Shown: positions 47,005 to 55,516 of the stretch, in pieces
Position numbering within the stretch: the first letter of the stretch is position 1
Layout: each line of letters opens with the position of its first letter
Assembly: GCF_000430005.1 (NCBI RefSeq)
Contig: NZ_AUCY01000021.1
Location: 1 to 60,811 of the forward strand
Source: Desulfovibrio cuneatus DSM 11391
Lineage (GTDB): Bacteria > Desulfobacterota > Desulfovibrionia > Desulfovibrionales > Desulfovibrionaceae
Length of the DNA stretch: 60,811 bases
Reading direction: 5' to 3'
Position numbers and translations under genes: made by a program
The notes under the pieces: generated by a model
What the model was told of the DNA's origin: nothing
Database searches by the model: none
Seen by the model: the letters and a program-made list of their open reading frames with translations, nothing else

Positions 47005-48021
47005 ATGTCGTATTTCGGTTTAGACCGACCCCGCTCCCCATTGTACTACACCGCTTGGAAAATCACGTTTGTTGTTGGCTTGTTGCTTACCTGCGGTCTT
47101 TTTTACTATGCCGCCGCTTCCGTACATTACGACTGGCGCTGGTACCGTGTTCCCCAGTACTTTTGGTACAGTGGGCAGGAAGATATCCGCAGCGATTTTT
47201 CCGGCACGGTAAAAGAAGTGCAACACACCCCCAGCGGAACCGTTATTCGCTTTGCTGCGGAAGATCACCCTGGTGAACTGGTTTCCATGACCTTGGGGGC
47301 TGGGTCTGAAGCTTTGGTGCAGCCGGAAACGGATGTGTACATGGGCGACATTATTGCCAAGCGTTCCTTCAGCAAGCCGGGCATTCTGCTTGAAGGGCTG
47401 TGGGTGACAGTGGTTGTCAGCTCGTTTGCCATTGTGGCAGGCATTGGCATTGGTCTGGTTACCGGGTTATGCCGCCTTTCAAACAACCCTGCCTTGCGCT
47501 GGGGGGCCATTACCTACATAGAAATCATTCGTGGTTCACCACTTTTGGTGCAAATTTTCCTGTGGTATTTTGTTGTGGGCTTTGTGGTGGACGCCCTGCT
47601 GGGCCAGGTGGGGCTACCGGGTATTGCTCCATTATGGTATGGCGTTGCAGCCCTTGCCATTTTCACCGGTGCGTATGTGGCTGAAATTGTCCGGGCGGGC
47701 ATTCAGTCTGTGCACCGTGGGCAAATGGAAGCGGCACGTTCCCTGGGCATGACCCACTCTCAGGCCATGCGAAAAATTATTCTGCCCCAGGCTTTTCGCC
47801 GTATTTTGCCCCCCCTTGCCGGGCAGTTCATCAGCCTTATTAAAGACTCTTCCCTGCTTGGGGTTATGGCTGTGCGTGAACTGACCAAAGCCACGCGGGA
47901 AGCGGTTACTTCTTCTCTGCAATCGCTGGAACTTTGGTTTACCTGTGCGCTGTTGTACCTGGTGCTTACCTTCATGCTGTCACTTTTTGTGCAATACCTT
48001 GAAAGACGGGCGGTTCGCTAA
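47005..48021 (+). CDS. Amino-acid ABC transporter permease with a periplasmic insert
   Basis: This 338-residue permease is of the HisM/GlnP type. The EAA loop [17 protein letters not shown] and [12 protein letters not shown] contact the ATPase. Unlike usual members (about 220-240 residues), there is a roughly 80-residue soluble insert (residues 45-123; [20 protein letters not shown] and following) after the first helix. It looks beta-rich and should face the periplasm. AAGGA before 47005 fixes the start. The stop overlaps the ATPase start (TAATG). Confidence 0.88.
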   Translation: MSYFGLDRPRSPLYYTAWKITFVVGLLLTCGLFYYAAASVHYDWRWYRVPQYFWYSGQEDIRSDFSGTVKEVQHTPSGTVIRFAAEDHPGELVSMTLGAGSEALVQPETDVYMGDIIAKRSFSKPGILLEGLWVTVVVSSFAIVAGIGIGLVTGLCRLSNNPALRWGAITYIEIIRGSPLLVQIFLWYFVVGFVVDALLGQVGLPGIAPLWYGVAALAIFTGAYVAEIVRAGIQSVHRGQMEAARSLGMTHSQAMRKIILPQAFRRILPPLAGQFISLIKDSSLLGVMAVRELTKATREAVTSSLQSLELWFTCALLYLVLTFMLSLFVQYLERRAVR

Positions 48022-48752
48022 TGATTCATGCCAAACATGTGCATAAATATTTTTGGATTCCCCACCAGCTTCATGCGCTTAAAGACGTTTCCCTGGAAGT
48101 GGCAAAAGGTGAAGCCTTGGTTATTATCGGGCCATCCGGTTCTGGTAAGTCTACTTTCCTGCGCTGCATGAACAGGCTGGAGTATGCCGATGCAGGGGAA
48201 ATTTGGGTGAACGGCACCAACATTCTGGATGTGGATTGTGACATAAACAAACTGCGTGCTGAAGTGGGTATGGTATTTCAATCGTTTAACTTGTTCCCGC
48301 ACCTTACCGTGCTGCAAAACTTGACCCTTGCTCCGGAAACGGTGCTGGGCCGCAGTTCCAAGCAGGCCAATGAAAAAGCCATGAGCCTGCTGGAAAAGGT
48401 GGGCATTGCGGAAAAATGCGAGGTCTACCCGGACCAGCTTTCCGGCGGGCAGCAACAACGTGTTGCCATTGCCCGTGCCCTGGCCATGGACCCGCAAGTG
48501 ATGTTGTTTGATGAGCCCACCTCTGCACTAGACCCTGAAATGGTTGGTGAAGTGCTGGACGTTATGCGTACCCTGGCCCGTGAAGGCATGACCATGGTGG
48601 TGGTAACCCACGAAATGGGCTTTGCCCGTGAAGTGGCAGACAGGCTTGTGTTTATGGACCAAGGGGCCATTGTGGAGCAGGGCACCCCGGAAGAGATTTT
48701 CCAGAATGCCCAGAATGATAGGACTAAGCTGTTTTTGAGTCAGATTTTATAA
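48021..48752 (+). CDS. Amino-acid ABC transporter ATP-binding protein
   Basis: This 243-residue ATPase of the GlnQ/HisP group has Walker [10 protein letters not shown], signature LSGGQQQR, Walker [13 protein letters not shown] and the switch His in VVTHEM. It shares one base with the permease stop, so translation is coupled. It powers uptake with the preceding permease and binding protein. Confidence 0.95.
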   Translation: MIHAKHVHKYFWIPHQLHALKDVSLEVAKGEALVIIGPSGSGKSTFLRCMNRLEYADAGEIWVNGTNILDVDCDINKLRAEVGMVFQSFNLFPHLTVLQNLTLAPETVLGRSSKQANEKAMSLLEKVGIAEKCEVYPDQLSGGQQQRVAIARALAMDPQVMLFDEPTSALDPEMVGEVLDVMRTLAREGMTMVVVTHEMGFAREVADRLVFMDQGAIVEQGTPEEIFQNAQNDRTKLFLSQIL

Positions 48753-48815
48753 GGTGCTTCCAGGGGGTGCAGCCTGCATGGGGGCATTCGGGCCAGCCCG
48801 GTGAAACTGCTTATT

Positions 48816-48854
48816 CAGCGCAATGCAAGGCAACTTGCACTGCGCTGTTTTTTT
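48816..48854 (+). terminator. Terminator of the ABC transporter unit
   Basis: CAGCGCAATGCAAG pairs (one bulge) with CTTGCACTGCGCTG, followed by TTTTTTT. The remaining gap to 49043 holds no feature I can support. Confidence 0.85.
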
Positions 48855-49042
48855 ACCCTTAGTATTATTTTTTTTGTGCCGATATGATGAGAGCAATCAT
48901 TATGAATGTGTTGTTGCCCCATTGGCCTGGGGGGGTGCTCCCTGTGCCTTCAGGGCAAGCATACTTTCATTGTCATGAAGCAGGGCATGAACTGCCGCAA
49001 GGCTGCCTTGCAGGGGTATGATACCAGAAAGGAATAGTTATT

Positions 49043-50422
49043 ATGGGAATAATGCTGAAAACGCTTCGCTTTTTTCCAGTGGCCGCCTTTGTTTGTGCCA
49101 GTTCATTGCTTCTGGCAGAAGCTGCCTTTGCTGCTGACGACCTGGACCGTATTCTGGGAAACACAGAGAACTCTTTTACCATGTGCATGCAGCGGTGCGA
49201 TGAGCAAACATCACTTGGGCGTATGTCCCGGCGTGGCTGTGTGCCGGGGTGTGAACAGACAAGGGAGAATTTTTCCTTGCGCGGCAGGTCGTTCCGCTCC
49301 TTTCAGCGTTGTTCCGAAGCTGTGGAGCGCGTGCTTTTGAACCGCACGCGTATCATTCAGCGTGAGCAACAGTGGTGCAGAAACAACTTTACCCACCTGC
49401 ACCATTTGCGTGGCTGCCTGGATGCTGTGAATGTATTTTACCAGAATGTGTCGGTGGAAAGTATTTGTGGACGTACCCCTGCCCGGCCTGCCGCAACCCC
49501 GCCTGTGGTTGTTGCCCAGGTGCCCGGTGCAACACCAGGGCTGGTTGTTGCCCGTGGCCCGCAGCCGGCAACACCAATGCTGCAAGACACCCCCAAGTAT
49601 CAAACTAAGCCCAGCAGCAAGAAGCACGGAAAAGCTGGTGTAGCCAAGGCCGTGGAAAAAACCCCGGCCAAGGCAGCTACCCCAGGCAAGGTTTCTGCCA
49701 GTGGTAATGGTACTCTGAAAAAGCAACCTGCTGTGAACACAACAGGAAAAGGGCTGAAAGCGTTGAGCGCCAATGGTACACAGCCCAAGGAAAAAGATGC
49801 GCCTTTTACCCCTCCTGCGGTAAACCTTGAAGGAGTGGTGCCTGCCCCCACACCTTCTGCCCCGGTAAAAGCACCAGCGGCCCCGGTTAACGTTCCTTCA
49901 AGTGCGCTGCAAGCGCCTTCAGCCGTTATGCCTGAAGCAAGTGGGGCTGCTCCTGCCCTTCCTGTGCAAGCAAAGAAGGATTTTGCCGCGCCTGCCCCTG
50001 TTGACTCTGTTGTTCCTGTTGCCTCTGTTGCGCCTGCCCCTGTTGCCACGTCTGAACAATCTGCACTGGCAGTGCCCCAGGTGGAGCCACCAGCGGTATC
50101 ACTGCAACAATCAGCCGTGCAACCAACCCCGAAACTGGCAGCACCGGAGGCGCTGAAAGTGCCCGAAGCCGCCGCGCCGCACACCGCCCCTGCCCCTAGT
50201 GCTGTTGCTTCTGCCCCGGTAGGTAACCAAAATGCCACGGCCCCTGTGCCCCCGGCACCGTATGTGCCCCTGCCAGAAGCCACAGCAGGGAAAGGGCCAG
50301 TACAGAACGATGCTCCGCTGCCCTTGTTGCCGGAACTGAACAGGGCAGAGCCCCCCACAGAGCTGCCCCCTGCCCCTACCAAAGATATGGCATTGCCGTC
50401 CATTAATCCGTTGCTCAAGTAA
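49043..50422 (+). CDS. Secreted Cys-rich protein with a long Pro/Ala/Val tail
   Basis: This 459-residue protein has a signal peptide (FFPVAAFVCASSLLLAEAAFA). The next 115 residues hold eight Cys (CMQRC, GCVPGC, RCSEA, WCRNN, GCLDA, ICGR) in a compact, probably disulfide-bonded helical domain. From about residue 150 the chain is low-complexity Pro/Ala/Val/Lys, as in periplasm-spanning or surface linkers. I do not recognise a family. AAAGGAATAG precedes the ATG at 49043. It is convergent with the TerC gene across a shared terminator. Confidence 0.7.
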   Translation: MGIMLKTLRFFPVAAFVCASSLLLAEAAFAADDLDRILGNTENSFTMCMQRCDEQTSLGRMSRRGCVPGCEQTRENFSLRGRSFRSFQRCSEAVERVLLNRTRIIQREQQWCRNNFTHLHHLRGCLDAVNVFYQNVSVESICGRTPARPAATPPVVVAQVPGATPGLVVARGPQPATPMLQDTPKYQTKPSSKKHGKAGVAKAVEKTPAKAATPGKVSASGNGTLKKQPAVNTTGKGLKALSANGTQPKEKDAPFTPPAVNLEGVVPAPTPSAPVKAPAAPVNVPSSALQAPSAVMPEASGAAPALPVQAKKDFAAPAPVDSVVPVASVAPAPVATSEQSALAVPQVEPPAVSLQQSAVQPTPKLAAPEALKVPEAAAPHTAPAPSAVASAPVGNQNATAPVPPAPYVPLPEATAGKGPVQNDAPLPLLPELNRAEPPTELPPAPTKDMALPSINPLLK

Positions 50423-50458
50423 AGAGTATTGTTTTTCCATCCTTTGTGTGACTAAACA

Positions 50459-50497
50459 AAAAAAGAGCAATTTCCCTGGGGAGTTGCTCTTTTTTTG
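50459..50497. terminator. Bidirectional terminator
   Basis: AAAAAAGAGCAA pairs with TTGCTCTTTTTTT between the converging secreted-protein and TerC genes. Confidence 0.88.
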
Positions 50498-50556
50498 GTC
50501 GATGCGTAAAAAGTCTTAAGCGGCCTTTTTGTGACTTAGGCCATAGTTTGCTGGCA

Positions 50557-52131
50557 TCACAGCCTCTTACTTAATTTGTTGTTGGGAAGCCTTTCCACAT
50601 CCACCAAGGCAATGCGCCTTCCTTCCACTTCCGCCACACGGAACAGAAAGTTGTTGTGGCGCACATGTTCACCAATTTCAGGCAGCCTGCCCAGTTCAAA
50701 TAACATAAACCCGGCCAGGGTGGTGTAGTTGTTGGAATCTTCGGCAATGCCCTCAACGCCAAGAAAATGCTGGAAATAGTGGATGTCTGTGCTGCCTTCC
50801 ATTTGCCATTTGCCTTCCCCCAGGGAAACAATGGGGGGGACTTCGCCGTCTTCCGGCAAAGCGCCTGTAATGGCTTCCAGTATGTCCATAAGGGTAACAA
50901 CCCCCTCAATAGAGCCGTATTCATCGCCCACCAGGGCAATGTGCATGCGGTTTTTTTGCAGGGTATGCAGCAGTTTTGGGGCTCGCATTGATTCAGGAAT
51001 AATAATGGGTTCGTGCATGGTTTCCGGCTGAATTTTTTGAAAGCGGGTGAGGTCTGCCAGCACATCCACGGCATAGGCCACCCCCACCACGTGGTCCAGG
51101 TCGCCACGGCACAAAGGAACAATGTCTGGCGTTCCTTCATAGAGCTGTTGCTGCAACTGTATGGCAGGCAGCTCTATGTTCAGGTACACGGTTTCTCCCC
51201 GGTAGGTCATCAGGGAGCGGGCAGTGCGTTCCGAAAGGGTCAGCACGCGGCTTACCATGTCGACTTCTTCTTCAGCAAAACGGCGGGGCACAATGCTTTG
51301 CTTGCCCCCATTCTTTTCACCTTCATGGTTGTTTGTGGTTTCATTGCTTTGCAGCTCAGTGCCCATTATACGCAGCAGCGCTTCTGCTGTACGCAGGCGC
51401 AGGGGTTTTAACCCCTGGTGCTTGCGTTCATTGCGGGTTGCCATTTGGTTGAACATTTCAATGAGGACGGAAAAGCCAATGGCTGCATACAGGTACCCTT
51501 TGGGAACAGAAAAGCCCAAACCTTCCGCCAGCAGGCCAAAGCCAATAAGCAGCAGAAAGCTGAGGCAAAGCACCACCACGGAAGGGTGGGCATTAATAAA
51601 CCGGGCCAAAGGGCGTGCCGCAAGGGCCATTACCCCAACGGCCAAAATTACCGCCAGCATCATAATGGGCAGGTGGTCTACCATGCCCACAGCGGTAATG
51701 ACGGCGTCTAGAGAAAAAACAGCATCCAGCACGACTATTTGGGCAACAACCTGCCAAAAGCCTGCATAGTTTTGTTGGGCTGCAAGGGAGTGTGGGGTGC
51801 CTTCCAGGCGTTCGTGCAGTTCCCTGGTGGCTTTGAACAGCAGAAAGAGCCCCCCCATAAACAGAATGATATCGCGCCAGGAAAACGGCTGCCCCCAAAT
51901 GACAAACAGGGTGGCCTTCAGGGAAACCACCCAGGAAATAAGGGAAAGCAACAACAGGCGCATGAGCATGGCCAAAACAAGGCCAATAAGGCGTGCCCTG
52001 TCGCGCTGTTCAGGGGGCAGTTTTTCGGCAAGAATGGCAATGAACAGCAGGTTGTCTATGCCAAGAACAACCTCAAGAAGAACAAGTGTGCCAAGGGCTA
52101 CAAGTGCTGCAGGTGATAAAAAAACTTCCAT
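50557..52131 (-). CDS. TerC-family membrane protein fused to CBS and CorC/HlyC domains
   Basis: This 524-residue protein has a TerC domain (residues 1-235, about seven helices; [19 protein letters not shown] and [16 protein letters not shown] with conserved Asp residues). A CBS pair follows (around 300-430; [15 protein letters not shown] and [18 protein letters not shown]), then a CorC_HlyC transporter-associated domain. The layout equals that of YoaE/YegH-type proteins. TerC proteins are implicated in metal handling, notably manganese export; the substrate here is unknown. It follows the 180-residue partner gene after eight bases. Confidence 0.85.
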   Translation of the reverse strand: MEVFLSPAALVALGTLVLLEVVLGIDNLLFIAILAEKLPPEQRDRARLIGLVLAMLMRLLLLSLISWVVSLKATLFVIWGQPFSWRDIILFMGGLFLLFKATRELHERLEGTPHSLAAQQNYAGFWQVVAQIVVLDAVFSLDAVITAVGMVDHLPIMMLAVILAVGVMALAARPLARFINAHPSVVVLCLSFLLLIGFGLLAEGLGFSVPKGYLYAAIGFSVLIEMFNQMATRNERKHQGLKPLRLRTAEALLRIMGTELQSNETTNNHEGEKNGGKQSIVPRRFAEEEVDMVSRVLTLSERTARSLMTYRGETVYLNIELPAIQLQQQLYEGTPDIVPLCRGDLDHVVGVAYAVDVLADLTRFQKIQPETMHEPIIIPESMRAPKLLHTLQKNRMHIALVGDEYGSIEGVVTLMDILEAITGALPEDGEVPPIVSLGEGKWQMEGSTDIHYFQHFLGVEGIAEDSNNYTTLAGFMLFELGRLPEIGEHVRHNNFLFRVAEVEGRRIALVDVERLPNNKLSKRL

Positions 52132-52139
52132 GGCTGGCG

Positions 52140-52682
52140 CTACCTGGCACTCTCCATGTGTAATGAAGGCATGGTTGCCCCGGCAGGGGTGCTGCGCAGT
52201 GCCTGCAAGGCCAGGGCAATGCTTTCAGTATCAATGACAAATTCAGGAGCTTGGCGGTCTTCTTCTTCACTCCATGGGGCAAGAGCAAGGCGTTTTACCC
52301 CTTCCAAAAAGCCCAGCAAGGCAAAAAGAGGCAGTTCCGCAAGGCGAATGACCAGCATGCGTGTGCCTTCCTGTTCTTTGGCAAGGGGCAGTTGCCATGC
52401 CAGAAGGCGCAGTTCTGCAAGGTCCATGGCAATGTCTTCCAGCTCGTCAAACAGTTCGTCCAGGTCATCTTCTTCCGCTTGCGGAATGTCTTCTGTCAGG
52501 GCATGCAGGGCAGGTAATGCGTCATTCAGGGCTTCACCAAGTTCGCTGCACAGTTCTTCCAGGCTGGGAACGGGTGGCTCTGCCTGAAAGGAAGAAGGTT
52601 CTGCCAACAGGCGCACCACTTCGCTGGTAATGCGTGCGGCACCTTCAGCAAGGGCAGGCACAGTGGTAAGGGGAATAGTCAT
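52140..52682 (-). CDS. Hypothetical acidic helical protein upstream of the TerC-like gene
   Basis: This 180-residue protein is very acidic in its middle ([20 protein letters not shown]) and helical throughout, with no signal peptide. I do not recognise the family. AAGGAAAC precedes the ATG at 52682. Eight bases separate it from the TerC-CBS-CorC gene, so the two are probably cotranscribed and it may modulate that membrane protein. Confidence 0.65.
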   Translation of the reverse strand: MTIPLTTVPALAEGAARITSEVVRLLAEPSSFQAEPPVPSLEELCSELGEALNDALPALHALTEDIPQAEEDDLDELFDELEDIAMDLAELRLLAWQLPLAKEQEGTRMLVIRLAELPLFALLGFLEGVKRLALAPWSEEEDRQAPEFVIDTESIALALQALRSTPAGATMPSLHMESAR

Positions 52683-53004
52683 ATGTTTCCTTATGGTTAG
52701 GTTGCATTGCGCGTTTGCTGTGGCTGTTGCCAGGCAAACGTTGTGGGGGTGATAAAAATTGGATTCGTTAAACTTTATAAAATATAGCCATAAAGCCCCA
52801 GTTTGCCAAGTGGCTGTTTTATGCTTTGCGCAGAAAAATCGCGGAGGGGTGAGGAATAAGCTGCCCATGGTCTTTCTTTATTTTATTTGTTATGGTAATT
52901 TTTCCAACGCAGGGCAAGGTCTTTTTCATCCTTGGCCATATGCTTGAACCCGTTTTTTTTACATAAAAAGGATTCGCAACGGCTTACGTGCCTACGGCCC
53001 CCAT
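52683..53004. promoter_or_regulatory. Divergent gap between the acidic protein and the histidine kinase
   Basis: 322 bp, AT-rich in the middle, without a gene. Divergent promoters must lie here, but I see no consensus pair good enough to name. Confidence 0.35.
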
Positions 53005-54558
53005 ATGAAATCAGCCCCTTTGCAAGCAACCATTCCACCTAGAAAGCTCCCTTTTTGTAAAAGGGTGAAGCCTGTGCTGTGCTATACAATGTATGGCATC
53101 TTCTTTGGCTTTTGTTTTCCTTTGTTGGCATGGGCCTTTGATTTCTGGTATCATGGGTATTCCCCTTCATGGGACAACCTTGGGGCCATTCACCGCAACA
53201 ACCCCATGCTGTATATGATTGATACAGCCCCGCTTTTTTTGGGGATTTTTGCTTTTGTTGCAGGGCGGCATAAGGCTGCCACGGAACGTTACAGCCTGCA
53301 ATTGCAAGACATGGTGCTTAACCTTGAACACAAGGTGGACGAACGCACCGAAGAATTGCGCCACGCCAATACCCAGCTTGAAGAATCTGCCAACCAGGCG
53401 GCAGCCTTTGCCGAATCAAAAGCGGCTTTTTTGGCAAACATGAGCCATGAAATTCGTACCCCGCTTAACGCCATTATCGGCATGGCCACCATTGCCCAAA
53501 AACAGCTTGTTCCCCCGGTGGACACGGCCCGCATTGGGCAAAGCATTCGCCAAATTTTGACCTCTTCCGACCACCTGCTGCGGCTTATTAACAACATTCT
53601 GGACCTTTCCAAGCTGGACGCCGGGGAACTTACCCTGGCGGAAGACGCCTTTGGCCTTACTTCCATGCTGGAAGAAGCAGGCCTTATGCTGCTGCCCCGG
53701 TGCCAGGAAAAGCGCATTCACTTTGTGGTGGAAACAGAAGGGTGTGATGGCCTGTATGTGCGCAGCGACAGGCTGCGCCTGACCCAGGTGTTCATTAACC
53801 TTGCGGGCAATGCCATCAAGTTTACCCCGGAAGGGGGAACCATTCACCTTATGGCGCGTGTGCTGCACCTGCTAGAAGGCCAGGCGCAGGTGTATTTTGC
53901 TGTGCGCGATTCCGGCATTGGCATTAGTGAAGATAACATAAAGCAACTGTTCCAGCGCTTTAAGCAGGTGCAAAATGACCCTGTCTATAATGTGGGGGGC
54001 ACAGGGCTTGGCCTTACCATTAGCCAGCGTATTATTGAACTTTTGGGCGGCAAAATTGAGGCTTCCAGCAAAGTGGGGCAGGGCAGCACCTTCTTCTTTA
54101 CCATTCCTTTAGAAGTGGCAGAAGCCATGCACGAAGAAACGGTTGTGGCAGAAGTAGGCACCCCAGACTTGCACGGCAAGCGCATTCTGCTGGCAGACGA
54201 TGTGGAAGTGAACCGGCTGATTGTGGAAGAACTGCTGGCCGACACAGGCGTAACCCTGGAAATGGCGGAAGACGGAAAGCAGGCCTTGCACATGTTTGAA
54301 CAGTCTGCCCCCGGTTACTATGACCTGGTGTTTATGGACGTGCAAATGCCCCATATGGACGGTTATGAAGCCACACGGTGCATTCGTGCCCTAAGCCACC
54401 CAGACGCCGAGAACGTACCCATAATTGCCATGACAGCCAACGCCATGCGTGAAGATGCCCTGAAAGCGGAAACAAGCGGCATGAACGGGCACCTTTCCAA
54501 ACCCATTGATTACCCCGCCATGCTGGCCCTGCTGCAACGGTACCTGGGCAAGAAATAG
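53005..54558 (+). CDS. Hybrid sensor histidine kinase
   Basis: This 517-residue protein has two N-terminal membrane helices (28-48 and 68-87) around a short periplasmic loop of about 20 residues. A coiled coil follows, then HisKA with the phospho-acceptor His148 in MSHEIRTPLN, HATPase_c (NLAGNAIKFTPEGG, SGIGISEDN, GTGLGLTIS) and a C-terminal receiver with Asp445 in FMDVQMPHMDG. There is no PAS or large sensor domain, so signals must be sensed in the membrane or by a partner. No response regulator lies adjacent. The ribosome site is unclear. The stop TAG starts a remnant of the repeat family (TAGGGAAACGCTCC). Confidence 0.88.
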   Translation: MKSAPLQATIPPRKLPFCKRVKPVLCYTMYGIFFGFCFPLLAWAFDFWYHGYSPSWDNLGAIHRNNPMLYMIDTAPLFLGIFAFVAGRHKAATERYSLQLQDMVLNLEHKVDERTEELRHANTQLEESANQAAAFAESKAAFLANMSHEIRTPLNAIIGMATIAQKQLVPPVDTARIGQSIRQILTSSDHLLRLINNILDLSKLDAGELTLAEDAFGLTSMLEEAGLMLLPRCQEKRIHFVVETEGCDGLYVRSDRLRLTQVFINLAGNAIKFTPEGGTIHLMARVLHLLEGQAQVYFAVRDSGIGISEDNIKQLFQRFKQVQNDPVYNVGGTGLGLTISQRIIELLGGKIEASSKVGQGSTFFFTIPLEVAEAMHEETVVAEVGTPDLHGKRILLADDVEVNRLIVEELLADTGVTLEMAEDGKQALHMFEQSAPGYYDLVFMDVQMPHMDGYEATRCIRALSHPDAENVPIIAMTANAMREDALKAETSGMNGHLSKPIDYPAMLALLQRYLGKK

Positions 54559-54693
54559 GGAAACGCTCCATGCTCTGCCTTTATGTTTTATCTGCGTAAT
54601 TTTGCTCTATTTTTTATTTTCTTACGGGGAGAATATGAAACAGGATTATTCCACTCTTTTTTTCCATAACTTGAATATTTTTACTTTTTTCGC

Positions 54694-54722
54694 TTGACTT
54701 CTTTCACTGAAACCAATAGAAC
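54694..54722 (+). promoter_or_regulatory. Promoter of the initiator tRNA gene
   Basis: TTGACT (54694-54699) and TAGAAC (54717-54722) with a 17-bp spacer end 12 bp before the tRNA. The -10 box is weak. Confidence 0.45.
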
Positions 54723-54734
54723 TACCTTTCTTGA

Positions 54735-54811
<77 letters not shown>

Positions 54812-55116
54812 AGCAAATCAAGCCCTTACAGTGGAAACGCTGTAGGGGCTTTTTCTGTTTTCTAACCTATTTCTAACCACAGTGGGGGAATGGTGGAAGC
54901 GCTTGGCCTAGCATTGACGCGGTTTTCTGGGGGTGTACTGGGCTTGTGAGGAATCAGGAGAAGGGAAAGCCAAGGCGCGGTGAGCCTGAGTAGTGAGAGT
55001 CTGCTTGGGCCGTTGCTGTGTGTGGTAGTGACGTTCCTAACGAGATTCCTAACCTTTTCTAACCATTTTCTAACTGCCAACTTTCCCGCCTGTTTGAAAC
55101 ACTGACCTAGACGTGA
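54812..55116 (+). other. tRNA-proximal island junction with repeated TTCTAACC motifs
   Basis: After the tRNA terminator (54820-54854) there is no gene. TTCTAACC or a one-base variant occurs about six times, in two groups (54857-54880 and 55035-55078). Short direct repeats in this place resemble arm-type integrase-binding sites; this is inference. Confidence 0.4.
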
Positions 55117-55233
55117 TGGAGAGTAAAACCATATCCGAGGCACCGCTCCATGCAAATGCTGGCCCGCTATAGCCACTTGCGGGCGCATAAGCTGGCAGAC
55201 AGACTGGCAAGGAAGAAACGTGGGGAACAATAA
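55117..55233 (+). pseudogene. 3' remnant of a tyrosine recombinase (integrase)
   Basis: An in-frame stretch encodes a tail with HRSMQMLARYSHLRAHKLAD and a basic end, then TAA. This is the C-terminal signature of phage and island integrases: the box-II His/Arg surroundings and the nucleophilic Tyr in RYSHL. An in-frame TGA at 55114 and the lack of upstream integrase sequence show that the 5' part is lost. Its position 300 bp after a tRNA gene is where such integrases lie in tRNA-inserted islands. Confidence 0.7.
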
Positions 55234-55259
55234 CCTATTCTTGTAGTAAGGGGGCAGCT

Positions 55260-55406
55260 ATGATGGATTTTGACACTATGATTGACCACATTGAACAATT
55301 GCGGGCTGAGAATGACGCTGAAGATGCCTTGGATGAACAATGCCTACAGGCTCTTGTGGTGCAATATGGTGAAGAGCAGGGCCAAGCTTTGTTTGCGGAG
55401 AAGTAA
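55260..55406 (+). CDS. 48-residue acidic protein of the island
   Basis: The frame begins MMDFDTMIDHIEQLRAEN and is strongly acidic and helical. AAGGGGG lies about seven bases before the ATG, and a terminator hairpin (55433-55468, AAGGGGTTACGA/TCGTAACCCCTT) follows. I know no family. Similar small acidic ORFs often follow integrase genes in islands. Confidence 0.55.
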   Translation: MMDFDTMIDHIEQLRAENDAEDALDEQCLQALVVQYGEEQGQALFAEK

Positions 55407-55432
55407 GGCTTGTATGGCCCAGCCGCAATTAA

Positions 55433-55468
55433 AAGGGGTTACGATGGGTATATCTGTCGTAACCCCTT
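55433..55468. terminator. Terminator between the small acidic gene and the HigA-fusion gene
   Basis: A perfect 12-bp stem (AAGGGGTTACGA/TCGTAACCCCTT) with a 12-base loop, between converging genes. Confidence 0.7.
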
Positions 55469-55516
55469 CTTGCTTCCCCACATAATCCCCCGCAGGCAGG
55501 GGGGGAATTACCTGGA

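Noticed and set aside
48891-49028. A 45-codon frame before the secreted Cys-rich protein
   Set aside because: No ribosome site and a composition without protein character.
54831-54842. GTGGAAACGCTG near the tRNA as another palindromic-repeat copy
   Set aside because: It is only the loop and stem side of the tRNA terminator; no other arm is present.
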